Shown here: positions 1-7,971 of the stretch, in pieces | Numbering within the stretch: the stretch's first letter is position 1 | Layout of the letters: every line of letters begins with the position of its first letter | Assembly: GCA_041750915.1 (NCBI GenBank) | Contig: JBGSYJ010000213.1 | Coordinates: 1 to 20,989, forward strand | Direction of reading: 5' to 3' | DNA length: 20,989 bases | From: JBGSYJ01 sp041750915 | GTDB taxonomy: Bacteria > Acidobacteriota > Thermoanaerobaculia > Gp7-AA8 | Translations under genes and position numbers: made by a program | Notes under the pieces: model-generated | Told to the model about the DNA's origin: nothing | Seen by the model: only the letters and a program-made list of their open reading frames with translations | Databases searched by the model: none

Positions 1-131
1 CGAAGAGCCGGATGCGGGAATCCTGCAAGTCCGGATCTGTGGGGGGCCGGGAGGAGCAATCCTCCGGCCTACCCGACCCCCTCCCGCCCACCCACGCATG
101 CTCGGGATGACAAGTCCTGCGGACCTGCGTG
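1..131. repeat. Dispersed palindromic element, copy A (partial)
   Basis: This stretch precedes (on the plus strand) the stop codon of the first minus-strand gene and holds no gene. Bases 77-129 match the reverse complement of 2708-2760 at about 46 of 53 positions, by my hand alignment. The shared core includes GCTCGGGATGACAA. Bases 77-93 are a run of C-tracts separated by single bases, so the minus strand carries a canonical G-quadruplex motif. Bases 45-69 form a hairpin with a stem of about 10 bp, one bulge and loop GCAA. The hairpin lies just downstream of the minus-strand gene, so it may help end that transcript, but no clear U-tract follows. The element may continue beyond the window edge. 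Confidence 0.6.
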
Positions 132-137
132 AAGTTC

Positions 138-1490
138 CTACCGCGGAAACGCTTCGATTACCTCGGCCTGTTGCAGAACTGCGATCAGGCCCGCGGAGGC
201 GAGGGCGAGCAGGAATGAGATTCCGCTCCAGCCCCTTGGCGACTCGTCCTCGAGATGCATCCGGCCAAGCGCGGCATTCAGAGCTGCGATGAAGATTGCG
301 GCGAAGGCTATCGCGCGAAGCGTGTCGAATGACGGTGCTCCCGCGACCAGCGTCCAGACTGGAATGCCGACGACGAGTGCCGCGACTGCGCCGATCACTC
401 CGGCAACGATCGCATCACCCCACTTCTGGAAGAGCTTCATTCGGATCCGCCCGTCCCACCAGACCAATGCCAGCACCATGATGGTCGCCATCACGTACGG
501 GGCGTAGAAGAAACCGTAGCGGCTCGTGAGATTGGCCGCCAGCAACAGGATGAACGGGACGAGGATCGCATGCGTGATCACACGCACGCGAAGAGGCTCG
601 CCCTCCCGACCCATCAGAAATGCGCGCACCGAGACGAAGGCGATGATGGCGAGGAGCACCGGCAGGGCCCATCTCCTCGATCCGAGGGACCACGTCGCGA
701 AGGTGAAGAGCACGACGGCGAGCATGCCGCCGGCGTTGAACGAGCGGAAGCGCCAGGCGATGAGCGCCATGATCGCAAAGATCGCGATGAAGCTCAGGTT
801 CTGGTAAGCGATCTCGGCGACCGGTTTCGTCGTGATCTTCTGAAGGACGAAACAGACTGCGATCGGAATGAACAGATTGTCTGTTCCGCGCAAAGAAATC
901 GCCTCGAAACCGGTGACGAGCATCGCCACGAGAAGCGCTGAGAGTACCGTCACTGCGGGAGGCAGATCTGTCATCAGCAGCATCGGCAGATGGACGGCGA
1001 GGAACGCGACGACGAGAAAAACCAGCGAGCCTTCCACGCTCTTGTATTCGTCTTCGACTTCGTATCTGAGGAGGCCGTATCTGCTCCCGATGAGCGCTGC
1101 AAACGCATCGGCGACCGCGAGAACGAGCAGCGCGCTGACGTACAGCCACGGCTGATCCGCCGCGATCAGAAAAACGAGGAAAATCGCGAGCGGATAGTAT
1201 TCGCTGCCCTTGCTCTTCCGGTCGACTCCATGAAGGCTTCGGAGCAGTCCGAAACGTCCTCCGAAGAAGAAGATTGCTGAGAGAGATGCCGTGAGCATCA
1301 GAACGACGAGGGGCGACCGGATGAGAAAGGGGAGCGCGAGGCCGATGAGTCCACCGCCGACGTGGACCAGCTTTCTGGTCCACTCGGGCTTTGCGTTGCC
1401 GACGCGAATCCAGATCTCCGCCGAAACCAGAACGATGGCGAAGACGCCCGCGATGATCGCCGCCCCGGCAATATCGGAGGTCGAGATCAA
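138..1490 (-). CDS. CTP-dependent phytol/dolichol kinase-family membrane protein
   Basis: This is a 450-residue polytopic membrane protein. The N-terminal half carries the signature of the phytol kinase / dolichol kinase / CDP-diglyceride synthase-like family: RKLVHVGGG at 39-47, VADAFAALIGSRYG at 126-139, KSVEGSL at 150-156 and GTDNLFIP at 202-209. Family members phosphorylate a lipid alcohol (phytol, dolichol or diacylglycerol) using CTP in the membrane. The substrate cannot be read from sequence. The protein is roughly twice the usual family length. Residues about 225-450 add more hydrophobic helices that I do not recognise with confidence, and a VTE6/DUF92-like segment is possible but its key motif is not visible. 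The start codon overlaps the stop of the upstream DUF3419 gene by 4 nt (ATGA), so the two are probably co-translated and may act on the same lipid. Confidence 0.8.
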   Translation of the reverse strand: MISTSDIAGAAIIAGVFAIVLVSAEIWIRVGNAKPEWTRKLVHVGGGLIGLALPFLIRSPLVVLMLTASLSAIFFFGGRFGLLRSLHGVDRKSKGSEYYPLAIFLVFLIAADQPWLYVSALLVLAVADAFAALIGSRYGLLRYEVEDEYKSVEGSLVFLVVAFLAVHLPMLLMTDLPPAVTVLSALLVAMLVTGFEAISLRGTDNLFIPIAVCFVLQKITTKPVAEIAYQNLSFIAIFAIMALIAWRFRSFNAGGMLAVVLFTFATWSLGSRRWALPVLLAIIAFVSVRAFLMGREGEPLRVRVITHAILVPFILLLAANLTSRYGFFYAPYVMATIMVLALVWWDGRIRMKLFQKWGDAIVAGVIGAVAALVVGIPVWTLVAGAPSFDTLRAIAFAAIFIAALNAALGRMHLEDESPRGWSGISFLLALASAGLIAVLQQAEVIEAFPR

Positions 1491-2593
1491 CGCGCAACCT
1501 CGTCGATCACGAATGCACTGTAGAAGAATGCGCGGTCCCGCTTGAAAAATTCGTCGGCGAGATCGGTGCGTTCGGTGATGCGACCTGCAGAGGCCTCGGG
1601 ACGTCTCCTTGGAACCAGCATGTTCCAGTAGGCGAGTCGTGCGCCGGGACGCGCCGTGTCGAGCAGACGTCCGTATAGACGCTCGGTTGTCGCTGGATCG
1701 AGATACTCGAAGATGTCCGACAGGTTGTAGCCGTCGAAACCGCCGCCCGCCTCGAAGCCCACCTCGTCGATCGGGCCCTGCCGGATCTGGAGACGGTCCA
1801 TACCAGAGCGGAGCGAGGAGAGGGAATCGGGTCTCAGGTAACGGGGAAGCGCGGCGCCGTAGTTGCCGGTGAAGATCGATGTCAGATAAGGGTTGTCATG
1901 AGTCGGTAGTTGCGTGAATGCGTATTCGGCGCGGGAGCGGATGCGATCCGCGACGGAGCCCTCGACGAAGCGGAAGAACTCCGGATCGCGTCCGAGGCGT
2001 CCCATGACGAAGCGGCTGAAGAAGACGCTGAACATGGCCCGCCACCGGACGCCGTCCCATCGCTCGTCGTAAAACCTTCTCCGTTCTTCGAAAGTCTTCT
2101 CGCGCAGAAGCTCATCGACGAGACGGCGCCCGTGAACGAGTGGAAGAACGCGAGTCCGGAAGAGGCGAAAATAGTTCTCGAACTTTCCGTGATGGATGAT
2201 GCCGTTCCGGATGGCGTCGGTCGATGCATCCCAGTAATCTCGCGATTCGGAAGGGAGGGCTGGTGCGAGCCGGGCGTAGACGTCGAGGCGCCCGTCGCTC
2301 GGACGCACGCCGAGGAACGCGAGAAGCGGTTCGTCATCGAGTTGGAGGATGGCAGCCTTTTTCAGCTCGACGAGATGCAACTGCGCCGAGCTGATGTCAG
2401 CAGCCACGACTTCGGCACCCGCGGCAACGAGAGCGAAGGCGTTGTCTCCGGCTGAGGCGATGGAAAGAATCCGGCGGCCCGGGGCGGCGTCGAGCGCGTC
2501 GTGGAGGATGTCGGCGTCCTCCCAGACATTCGCGTAGCGGATCTGGTCAAAGCTCGCGCGGTCGCGAATGTCGGTTGGTGTCGGTTCGGTCAT
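1487..2593 (-). CDS. DUF3419 / BtaA-like S-adenosylmethionine-dependent 3-amino-3-carboxypropyl transferase
   Basis: This 368-residue protein belongs to the DUF3419 family, whose characterised member BtaA transfers the 3-amino-3-carboxypropyl group of SAM to diacylglycerol, the first step of betaine-lipid synthesis. Visible hallmarks are YANVWEDADI near residue 20, the SAM-binding SIASAGDNAF at 44-53, ADISSAQL at 65-72 followed by ELKKAAI, and DGYNLSDIFEYLD at 287-299. No BtaB methyltransferase lies next to it, so the final product need not be a betaine lipid. It is the first gene of a coupled pair with the phytol/dolichol kinase-like gene. The ATG start has only a weak purine-rich site upstream. 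I am sure of the family but not of the acceptor lipid. Confidence 0.8.
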   Translation of the reverse strand: MTEPTPTDIRDRASFDQIRYANVWEDADILHDALDAAPGRRILSIASAGDNAFALVAAGAEVVAADISSAQLHLVELKKAAILQLDDEPLLAFLGVRPSDGRLDVYARLAPALPSESRDYWDASTDAIRNGIIHHGKFENYFRLFRTRVLPLVHGRRLVDELLREKTFEERRRFYDERWDGVRWRAMFSVFFSRFVMGRLGRDPEFFRFVEGSVADRIRSRAEYAFTQLPTHDNPYLTSIFTGNYGAALPRYLRPDSLSSLRSGMDRLQIRQGPIDEVGFEAGGGFDGYNLSDIFEYLDPATTERLYGRLLDTARPGARLAYWNMLVPRRRPEASAGRITERTDLADEFFKRDRAFFYSAFVIDEVAR

Positions 2594-2978
2594 CGTTTCA
2601 CTTCGGGGGTCTTGAATTTGGACGGCCCATTGTGGCGAGAAATGAATCCGGTGTCATCTTGAGAACTATTGAGTGAATCGCGGAGTGACCGGGCGGGAGA
2701 AGCGTCAGGCAGGTCCGCTGGATTTGTCATCCCGAGCAAGCGCGGGTGGGTGGGAGGGGCGATGGATCTCCGGCGATAGTACATTTTTGATATGAAAGGC
2801 ATCGGGTGGTGGCGCAGGCCGATAGGCAACTCTGTTCCATCGCCGGAGATCTGAGCCCCGCCCGCCCGCACAACCAGGCTCGGGATGACAAGCTCGTTCA
2901 TCCCTCGCCACTTTGACCTGTGACATTCGGGAAATTGGGATGACTCAATGCCACGATTTCTCACAGCCTTTGAGCGAT
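2594..2978. other. 385-bp gap between HMG-CoA reductase and the DUF3419 gene
   Basis: No credible gene is seen here. The gap is largely occupied by the palindromic element at 2708-2891, and the minus-strand genes on either side read through it in the same direction. An open frame of 184 codons crosses the gap, but it runs into the HMG-CoA reductase gene in another frame and translates to composition typical of the repeat, so I do not call it. No convincing -35/-10 pair was found for the DUF3419 gene. Confidence 0.6.
2708..2891. repeat. Dispersed palindromic element, copy B, with G-quadruplex motif
   Basis: Outer arms 2724-2737 (TTGTCATCCCGAGC) and 2878-2891 are perfect 14-bp inverted repeats. 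Inner arms 2765-2777 (GATCTCCGGCGAT) and 2839-2851 are perfect 13-bp inverted repeats. Between the left arms, 2744-2759 reads GGGTGGGTGGGAGGGG, four G-tracts with single-base loops, the classic pattern of a stable parallel G-quadruplex on the plus strand. The right half has a related C-rich stretch with fewer tracts. The centre is AT-rich. The left half extends to 2708 in its similarity to copy A at the window start. It is intergenic and non-coding. Confidence 0.8.
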
Positions 2979-4265
2979 TCAGGATGGCGCTGTGGTGCGA
3001 CCGAACGTCGCGTGCGCCGAGCTGAACTCCCCTGATGCCAGCGCTCCTGCGATCGAGAGCTCGCCTGCCAGCACTGTTGCCGCGCAGATCTCCGCAAGCT
3101 TCTTCGCCTTGCCGTCTCCGGCACAGCCCATCATCTCGAGGCATTCCTGCGCCGTGGGCAGATGCGTGCCGCCACCTACCGTGCCGACGATGAGGCTCGG
3201 CAGCGACACGGAAAGGTAAAAGTCGCCGCTTGCCGTCACGTCCATTCGTGTGAGACCAACGGATGCCTCAGAAACGCACGCAACATCCTGACCGGCTGCT
3301 ATGAAGAGCGCGGTCAGAGCATTCGCGAAATGTCCCTGCATTCCGATCGAGCCGCTCTGCATGCTTCCGACGACGGCGACCTGCCAGTAGCGGAAGATCT
3401 GCTCCGGCTCGCAGTGGAGGTACTTCACGATCAGCTCGCGCGGAATCGTCACGTCGGCGATGACCTTCTTTCCGCGCGTCGACTGGAAAGAGAGGTGAGT
3501 TGCCTTCTTGTCGCCCGACATGTTCCCCTCGATGAACCACGTGACGGGCTTGACGGGAGAATTCGCAATGAGGTCGCGGCAGAGATGGTCGGTGGTGATC
3601 GTCACCATGTTCTGTCCGGCTGCGTCGCCCGTGGTGTACATGAAAATCAGGTAGACCTCTTTGCCCGCGATGACGGGCTGAAGCTCGACGAGCTCTGCGA
3701 ACCGCGAGACTTCGCGCACCATCGACTGGAGCTTCTCGGCGCGGCTCATCACGTATGCGACGAATGCCCCGGCCTGCGCAAGGCTCTCGAAGACGAAGCC
3801 AGGGACGCGTGAGATCGATTCGACGACGCATAGGACCGACACACCTCCGGCCAGGCTCACGAGGCGCGCACCCCGCTGGTAGGACGCAACCAGAGCGCCT
3901 TCAGTCGTCGCAAGGGGAATGTAGAAGTCGCCGTGCGCATGGAGACCGTTGATTCTGAGCGGTCCGATCACGCCGACGGGAATCCGTGCAAACCCGACGA
4001 GGCTTTCGATGTTCGCGCGCAGTTTCTCTGCTGGAATCTCCTCTCCTTCTCCTGCGAGCTGGTCGATGTTGAATCCGAGGCTTCGAAGCATGGCACGACG
4101 CTCGTGCATCGACTCGGTGGAGTATTCGTCACGGCCGGGAAGCGATGGGGGAAGCTCCCCGCGGGCCGGCACTCGCGGGTCGAGGTCACGCGCCCGCTCT
4201 TCGGCCGCCCTGCCGGCGAGGATTCCCGCGAGGATCTCGTGTGTTCGTGGATTGACGATTCCCAT
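2979..4265 (-). CDS. hmgA: Hydroxymethylglutaryl-CoA reductase (class I-type)
   Basis: This 428-residue enzyme reduces HMG-CoA to mevalonate, the committed step of the mevalonate route to isoprenoids. All four catalytic residues known from class I enzymes are in place: Glu122 in ATTEGALVAS, Lys253 in SGDKKAT, Asp327 in AAGQDVACV and His418 in SSAHATFGR. The substrate-binding segment ESLVGFARIPVGVIGPL lies at 87-103 and GTVGGGTHLP at 361-370. The DKK motif and overall layout point to class I rather than the class II (mvaA) type. The cofactor motif reads DAAGQNMVT at 214-222 instead of the usual DAMGMNM. There is no N-terminal membrane domain, so the enzyme is cytosolic. The ATG has GAGGAG 7 nt upstream. 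It follows the pilin-like gene by 85 bp on the same strand. No other mevalonate gene is in the window. Confidence 0.95.
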   Translation of the reverse strand: MGIVNPRTHEILAGILAGRAAEERARDLDPRVPARGELPPSLPGRDEYSTESMHERRAMLRSLGFNIDQLAGEGEEIPAEKLRANIESLVGFARIPVGVIGPLRINGLHAHGDFYIPLATTEGALVASYQRGARLVSLAGGVSVLCVVESISRVPGFVFESLAQAGAFVAYVMSRAEKLQSMVREVSRFAELVELQPVIAGKEVYLIFMYTTGDAAGQNMVTITTDHLCRDLIANSPVKPVTWFIEGNMSGDKKATHLSFQSTRGKKVIADVTIPRELIVKYLHCEPEQIFRYWQVAVVGSMQSGSIGMQGHFANALTALFIAAGQDVACVSEASVGLTRMDVTASGDFYLSVSLPSLIVGTVGGGTHLPTAQECLEMMGCAGDGKAKKLAEICAATVLAGELSIAGALASGEFSSAHATFGRTTAPS

Positions 4266-4350
4266 GGGCCAGCTCCTCGAAGGTCAGTATGCGTGAACAG
4301 GAGGCAAGTGCGACGCAGTTGGGAGCGGCGCCGGTACCTCTCTGGCAGCT

Positions 4351-4881
4351 CTATCGCGCTGAAGCGGATAGAAAGTAGCCAACGACGAGGACCAGGATTG
4401 CAGCGATCGCGACCAGGAACCAGATAGTCATCCCCCGAACCGAGCCGCGTGGAGCCTTTCCTCCTGCGGTGGTTCCTGCGGACTCCCCGCCTGATCTCTG
4501 TGAGAGGCTCGTCCCACCCTCCGAAGACTCTTCTGTTGCCTCTCCGCCCTTCCCGTCACCAGGACCCCCGCTGCCCGCCGCGTCGGCAGCGCCACCACCG
4601 CCATCACTATCACCACTGCTGCTCTCAGAAGTGCTTTCGTTGCCGCCTGCGGGAGCGTCGTTTCCCGCCTGACCGCCGGCTCCCGCCGAGTTCGACTGCC
4701 CCAGCGCCCCCGCGGCGCTCTCCGAGCTCTTGCCCGAAACGGCAGAGGTGATTTTCTCCGTAGTGCCGCCGATGGAACTGCGGAAGACGTAAAGGAGGCC
4801 GAGTATGAAGATGATGGCGAGCGCGAGGACCAGGATGTACTCGGTAGCCCCCTGCCCCCGTTGCTTCGAACCGACTTCCAT
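4351..4881 (-). CDS. Flp/class III pilin-like protein with low-complexity linker and second membrane helix
   Basis: This is a 176-residue protein of unknown function. The N-terminus, KQRGQGATEYILVLALAII at 6-24, resembles the class III signal peptide or Flp/TadE-type pilin leader: a short basic part, Gly, then a Glu about five residues into a hydrophobic helix (about 15-33). Residues about 38-148 are almost entirely Gly, Ser, Ala, Glu and Asp with no predicted fold. A second hydrophobic helix, about 152-171, ends the protein. Flp pilins normally stop soon after the first helix, so this layout is odd. The start is supported by GGGAGGA about 5 nt upstream. No prepilin peptidase or tad secretion gene is nearby. 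A membrane-anchored spacer protein is the alternative. Confidence 0.65.
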   Translation of the reverse strand: MEVGSKQRGQGATEYILVLALAIIFILGLLYVFRSSIGGTTEKITSAVSGKSSESAAGALGQSNSAGAGGQAGNDAPAGGNESTSESSSGDSDGGGGAADAAGSGGPGDGKGGEATEESSEGGTSLSQRSGGESAGTTAGGKAPRGSVRGMTIWFLVAIAAILVLVVGYFLSASAR

Positions 4882-5094
4882 GTTCCTCCCACTCGATGCC
4901 TGGTCCCTACGCAGACAGGATGGCTACCGCAGAGTGTGTTCCGGATTCAGGCTTCACTGTAGCGATCGATACCCACGGACGCAAGAGTCGAGTGGACAGT
5001 CTACAATTGCTGCGTTCACTCTGAGGGAGTCGGTCCTTTTGGGGAAATTCAGCAGTCGGGTGGCGGAACTGCAACCCGCAAAGGCAGGCGGCCC
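4882..5094. promoter_or_regulatory. Divergent intergenic region between pilin-like gene and peptidase gene
   Basis: The flanking genes point away from each other, so promoters for both must lie in these 213 bp or nearby. A TACAAT hexamer at 5002-5007 could be a -10 element for the plus-strand peptidase gene, but no good -35 sits 16-18 bp upstream. No repeat or operator-like palindrome was seen. The promoter role follows from gene orientation, not from a strong motif. Confidence 0.4.
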
Positions 5095-7965
5095 ATGACG
5101 CGTTCCCGTCATCTGATTCTCATTATTCTGATCGCACTCTTTTCACTTTCAGCGTGGGGCCAACTCCCTCACGCCGACTGGAAAACGATCGAAACCGCGC
5201 ACTTTCGTTTTCATTTTCCAGCGGAGTACGAAGCCTGGACCAGGCTGGCTGCGGAGCGAATGGAATCGATCCGCGCGAGACTCATCGAAGATATCGGCTA
5301 TGCCCCTCCGCAGAAGGTCGATGTACTGGTCATGGATCCGATGTCGCAGGCGAATGGGTCCGCATGGCCGTTTCTGGACAACGCGCGGATGGTGCTCTGG
5401 ACGAGTCCTCCGGGACCTGAGAGCGTGATCGGGAACTATGCCGACTGGATCGAGCTGCTGACGGTTCACGAACAGGCGCATCTGGTTCATCTGCTCCGGC
5501 CTTCCCGCAATCCGATGCAGCGGCTCCTCTCACGCGTGCTGCCGCTCGGGCCGATCGGAGTCCGCGCGCCACGATGGGTGAGCGAAGGGTATGCGACGGT
5601 GCTCGAGGGCGATTTCACCGGATCGGGGCGGCCGAACAGCGCGATCCGTGCCTCGATCCTCCGGAAGTGGGCGCAGGCCGGTGCCCTCCCAAGCTACGGT
5701 CAGATGGCCTCAGACTCGCGGACTTTCATGGGCATGTCGATGGCGTACCTCATGGGCTCAGCCTATCTGGAATGGCTGCGAGACCGTGAAGGTCCGGAGA
5801 GTCTGCCCAACCTCTGGTCGCGCCTGACGGCACGGCAGGTGCGGAGCTTTGATGCCGCGTTCATCGGCGTTTACGGTGACTCACCCAGCGCGCTCTACGA
5901 CCGGTTCGTCGCCGAGCTGACTCACTCCGCACTTCAGATTGAACAGGTGCAGCGCCCGTTCATCAGAGAAGGCGATCTCTGGCAGACCTACAGCTGGGCG
6001 ACTGGCGAGCCCTCCGTATCGGCGGATGGGAAGCGACTCGTGACAGTCATCCGGCATCGCGAGCAACCGGAACGGATGGTCATTCTGTCGACGGGCGAAA
6101 ATGCGGAAGCTGAAGAGCGGTGGCAGGAGCAGATGTCGAGGATTCTCGAGCGTGACCCTGAGGACGTTGCTGCGGTCCGCAGACAACCACTCGCGCGCAA
6201 ACCTCTCGATGAGTTGCACGGGCGCGATCGCTCCGAGCACTTCCTGACGCCGAGGTGGATCGGTGACGGACGAAGCATTCTGTTCGGACGCTTCGAGCCG
6301 GACTTCGAAGGACAGCTGCATCCCGATCTCTACCGCTGGACTCCAGGCAAGGGAATCGAGCGGTTGACTTTCGGTGCCGGAGTGCGCGACGCAGATCCGG
6401 CACCCGATGGAAGCTGGGCTGTCGCCGTCCGGAACCGCTTCGGCATGTCACAGATCGTCAAAGTGGAGCTCTCGACCGGCGCAATTACGGAGATAACGCC
6501 GCCGGCGATTTCACCGATCTACGATTCGCCACGAATCAGTCCGGACGGAACGCAGATCGTCTTCGTCCGTCACGGCGAGCTCGCGTGGCGACTCGTCGTG
6601 CGTGACCTCACATCGGGCGCGGAAAGGATTCTGCATCCGGCGAGTGGTGAGCTTTCCGACGGCGAATATTCAGTCGCGCAACCAGCATGGAGCGTCGACG
6701 GCGATTTCATCTACGCGACGCTTCTCCGGCAGGGATTCATGGACCTTGCGCGCATCTCGGTCGAGTCTGGCGATTTCGAACGGATCACGACGATGCGTGG
6801 AGCGGCGCTCGCTGCTGCTCCATCCGACGACGGCGTTTACTTTCTGTCGCTCGAGAACGATGGGCTCGACATCCGGTTTCTCGATGCCGGATCGCAGCCG
6901 GGCGCATCGTTTGAGATCCCGCAAACCGCCTGGCCACTCGCCGGCCGCACTGAGCCGCGCACAGTGGTGCCATTCGAAGTCGCTGAGCTCGAACCTGCGC
7001 GTGATTACGGAGCCGGCCGTCAGGAAGCATCGTTCCTGTTCGGCGGCAGCCACTCGCCCTCGAATGACATGTTCGAGATCGGAATGCGTATGGGAGATGT
7101 GATCGGAAGAACGAACGTTCTCTTCCTTGGATCGCTCGGCGGAGGTCGTGGATTCGAAGGTGGTGCCATTGCGGGTGCGTGGCGTGGCTGGCCGGTCGAG
7201 TTGAATGGGCACGTGTACGTCTCTGATGAGAAAGGAGTGAGCGACGGGCAGCAGGCCGGATTGGATCGCACGGGGGCCGAAGTCGGGGCGCGCTGGAACC
7301 GGATATGGCGAAACAAGCGGCTCGAGGTCGGTAGCGGAGTGCTGCTTCAGAGTATCGACGGATTCGGGGTCGACGACGAACAGGGATCGATTCATCTCGA
7401 ACCGGAGTTTCGCGGACGTCTCGGATTCGGATCGTGGCACATGACGTATGGCACCTCAGCCTGGCTGGAGACGGGCCGAACGGGAGACGACAACTGGCAG
7501 CGTCTGATTGGATCGGGAACCTTTGGAGTCGAGGCGGGCGACACTTCGCTTGTGATCGACTACCACAGGGGAAGCATCGATGGCGATGCTTCAACCGTCG
7601 ATCGATTTGAAGTTGGCGGATGGCGGCCTTCTCTCCTGCCGAAGAGCGCACTTGCGGCACGCGTGGCGGTTCCGGCGCTGGACGCGAGGGCACTTACCGG
7701 AAGTGAATTCGAAAGTCAGGCGGCAGACCTGACATGGGGAGGGTTTCCGCTGTCGGCGTTCTTCGAGCGTCATCGCGCGTTCGAAGAGGGGGCGAGCGCT
7801 GGCGAGTGGCTCGAGCTTGCCGGCCTGCGCCTGAACGTGAGCACCGATTCGTTGCCACTTCTCGGAGTCGCCGGAATCGATCTGCAACTCGGAGTTGCGC
7901 AGATTCTCACGGGGACGTTCGAGGACGATACGAACTGGTGGGTGACGATGGCGTGGAGACCGTGA
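5095..7965 (+). CDS. Exported gluzincin peptidase with PD40 beta-propeller and C-terminal outer-membrane barrel-like region
   Basis: This is a 956-residue protein with three parts. Residues 1-22 are a signal peptide ending SAWGQ. The N-terminal domain holds the zinc-peptidase motif HEQAH at 125-129, with a downstream Glu ligand candidate in WVSEGYA (Glu164), the arrangement of the MA clan. Residues about 295-620 carry repeated propeller motifs of the PD40/TolB type, seen as SADGKRL, APDGSW, SPDGTQI, SVDGDFI and SDDGVYF. Residues about 660-956 alternate Gly-rich strands and end in WWVTMAWRP, as expected for an outer-membrane beta-barrel. The likely location is the outer membrane with peptidase and propeller in the periplasm, but topology and substrate are unknown. 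The ribosome site is weak. It stands alone on the plus strand and converges on the isoaspartyl peptidase gene. Confidence 0.8.
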   Translation: MTRSRHLILIILIALFSLSAWGQLPHADWKTIETAHFRFHFPAEYEAWTRLAAERMESIRARLIEDIGYAPPQKVDVLVMDPMSQANGSAWPFLDNARMVLWTSPPGPESVIGNYADWIELLTVHEQAHLVHLLRPSRNPMQRLLSRVLPLGPIGVRAPRWVSEGYATVLEGDFTGSGRPNSAIRASILRKWAQAGALPSYGQMASDSRTFMGMSMAYLMGSAYLEWLRDREGPESLPNLWSRLTARQVRSFDAAFIGVYGDSPSALYDRFVAELTHSALQIEQVQRPFIREGDLWQTYSWATGEPSVSADGKRLVTVIRHREQPERMVILSTGENAEAEERWQEQMSRILERDPEDVAAVRRQPLARKPLDELHGRDRSEHFLTPRWIGDGRSILFGRFEPDFEGQLHPDLYRWTPGKGIERLTFGAGVRDADPAPDGSWAVAVRNRFGMSQIVKVELSTGAITEITPPAISPIYDSPRISPDGTQIVFVRHGELAWRLVVRDLTSGAERILHPASGELSDGEYSVAQPAWSVDGDFIYATLLRQGFMDLARISVESGDFERITTMRGAALAAAPSDDGVYFLSLENDGLDIRFLDAGSQPGASFEIPQTAWPLAGRTEPRTVVPFEVAELEPARDYGAGRQEASFLFGGSHSPSNDMFEIGMRMGDVIGRTNVLFLGSLGGGRGFEGGAIAGAWRGWPVELNGHVYVSDEKGVSDGQQAGLDRTGAEVGARWNRIWRNKRLEVGSGVLLQSIDGFGVDDEQGSIHLEPEFRGRLGFGSWHMTYGTSAWLETGRTGDDNWQRLIGSGTFGVEAGDTSLVIDYHRGSIDGDASTVDRFEVGGWRPSLLPKSALAARVAVPALDARALTGSEFESQAADLTWGGFPLSAFFERHRAFEEGASAGEWLELAGLRLNVSTDSLPLLGVAGIDLQLGVAQILTGTFEDDTNWWVTMAWRP

Positions 7966-7971
7966 GGAAGC

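Noticed and set aside
415..1497. 360-codon minus-strand frame inside the lipid kinase-like gene
   Set aside because: It is Arg/Ser-rich out-of-frame sequence typical of GC-rich DNA. The overlapping frame has the family motifs and membrane helices.
2590..3144. 184-codon minus-strand frame across the gap before the DUF3419 gene
   Set aside because: It overlaps the 3' end of HMG-CoA reductase in another frame and spans the palindromic element. No family features are visible.
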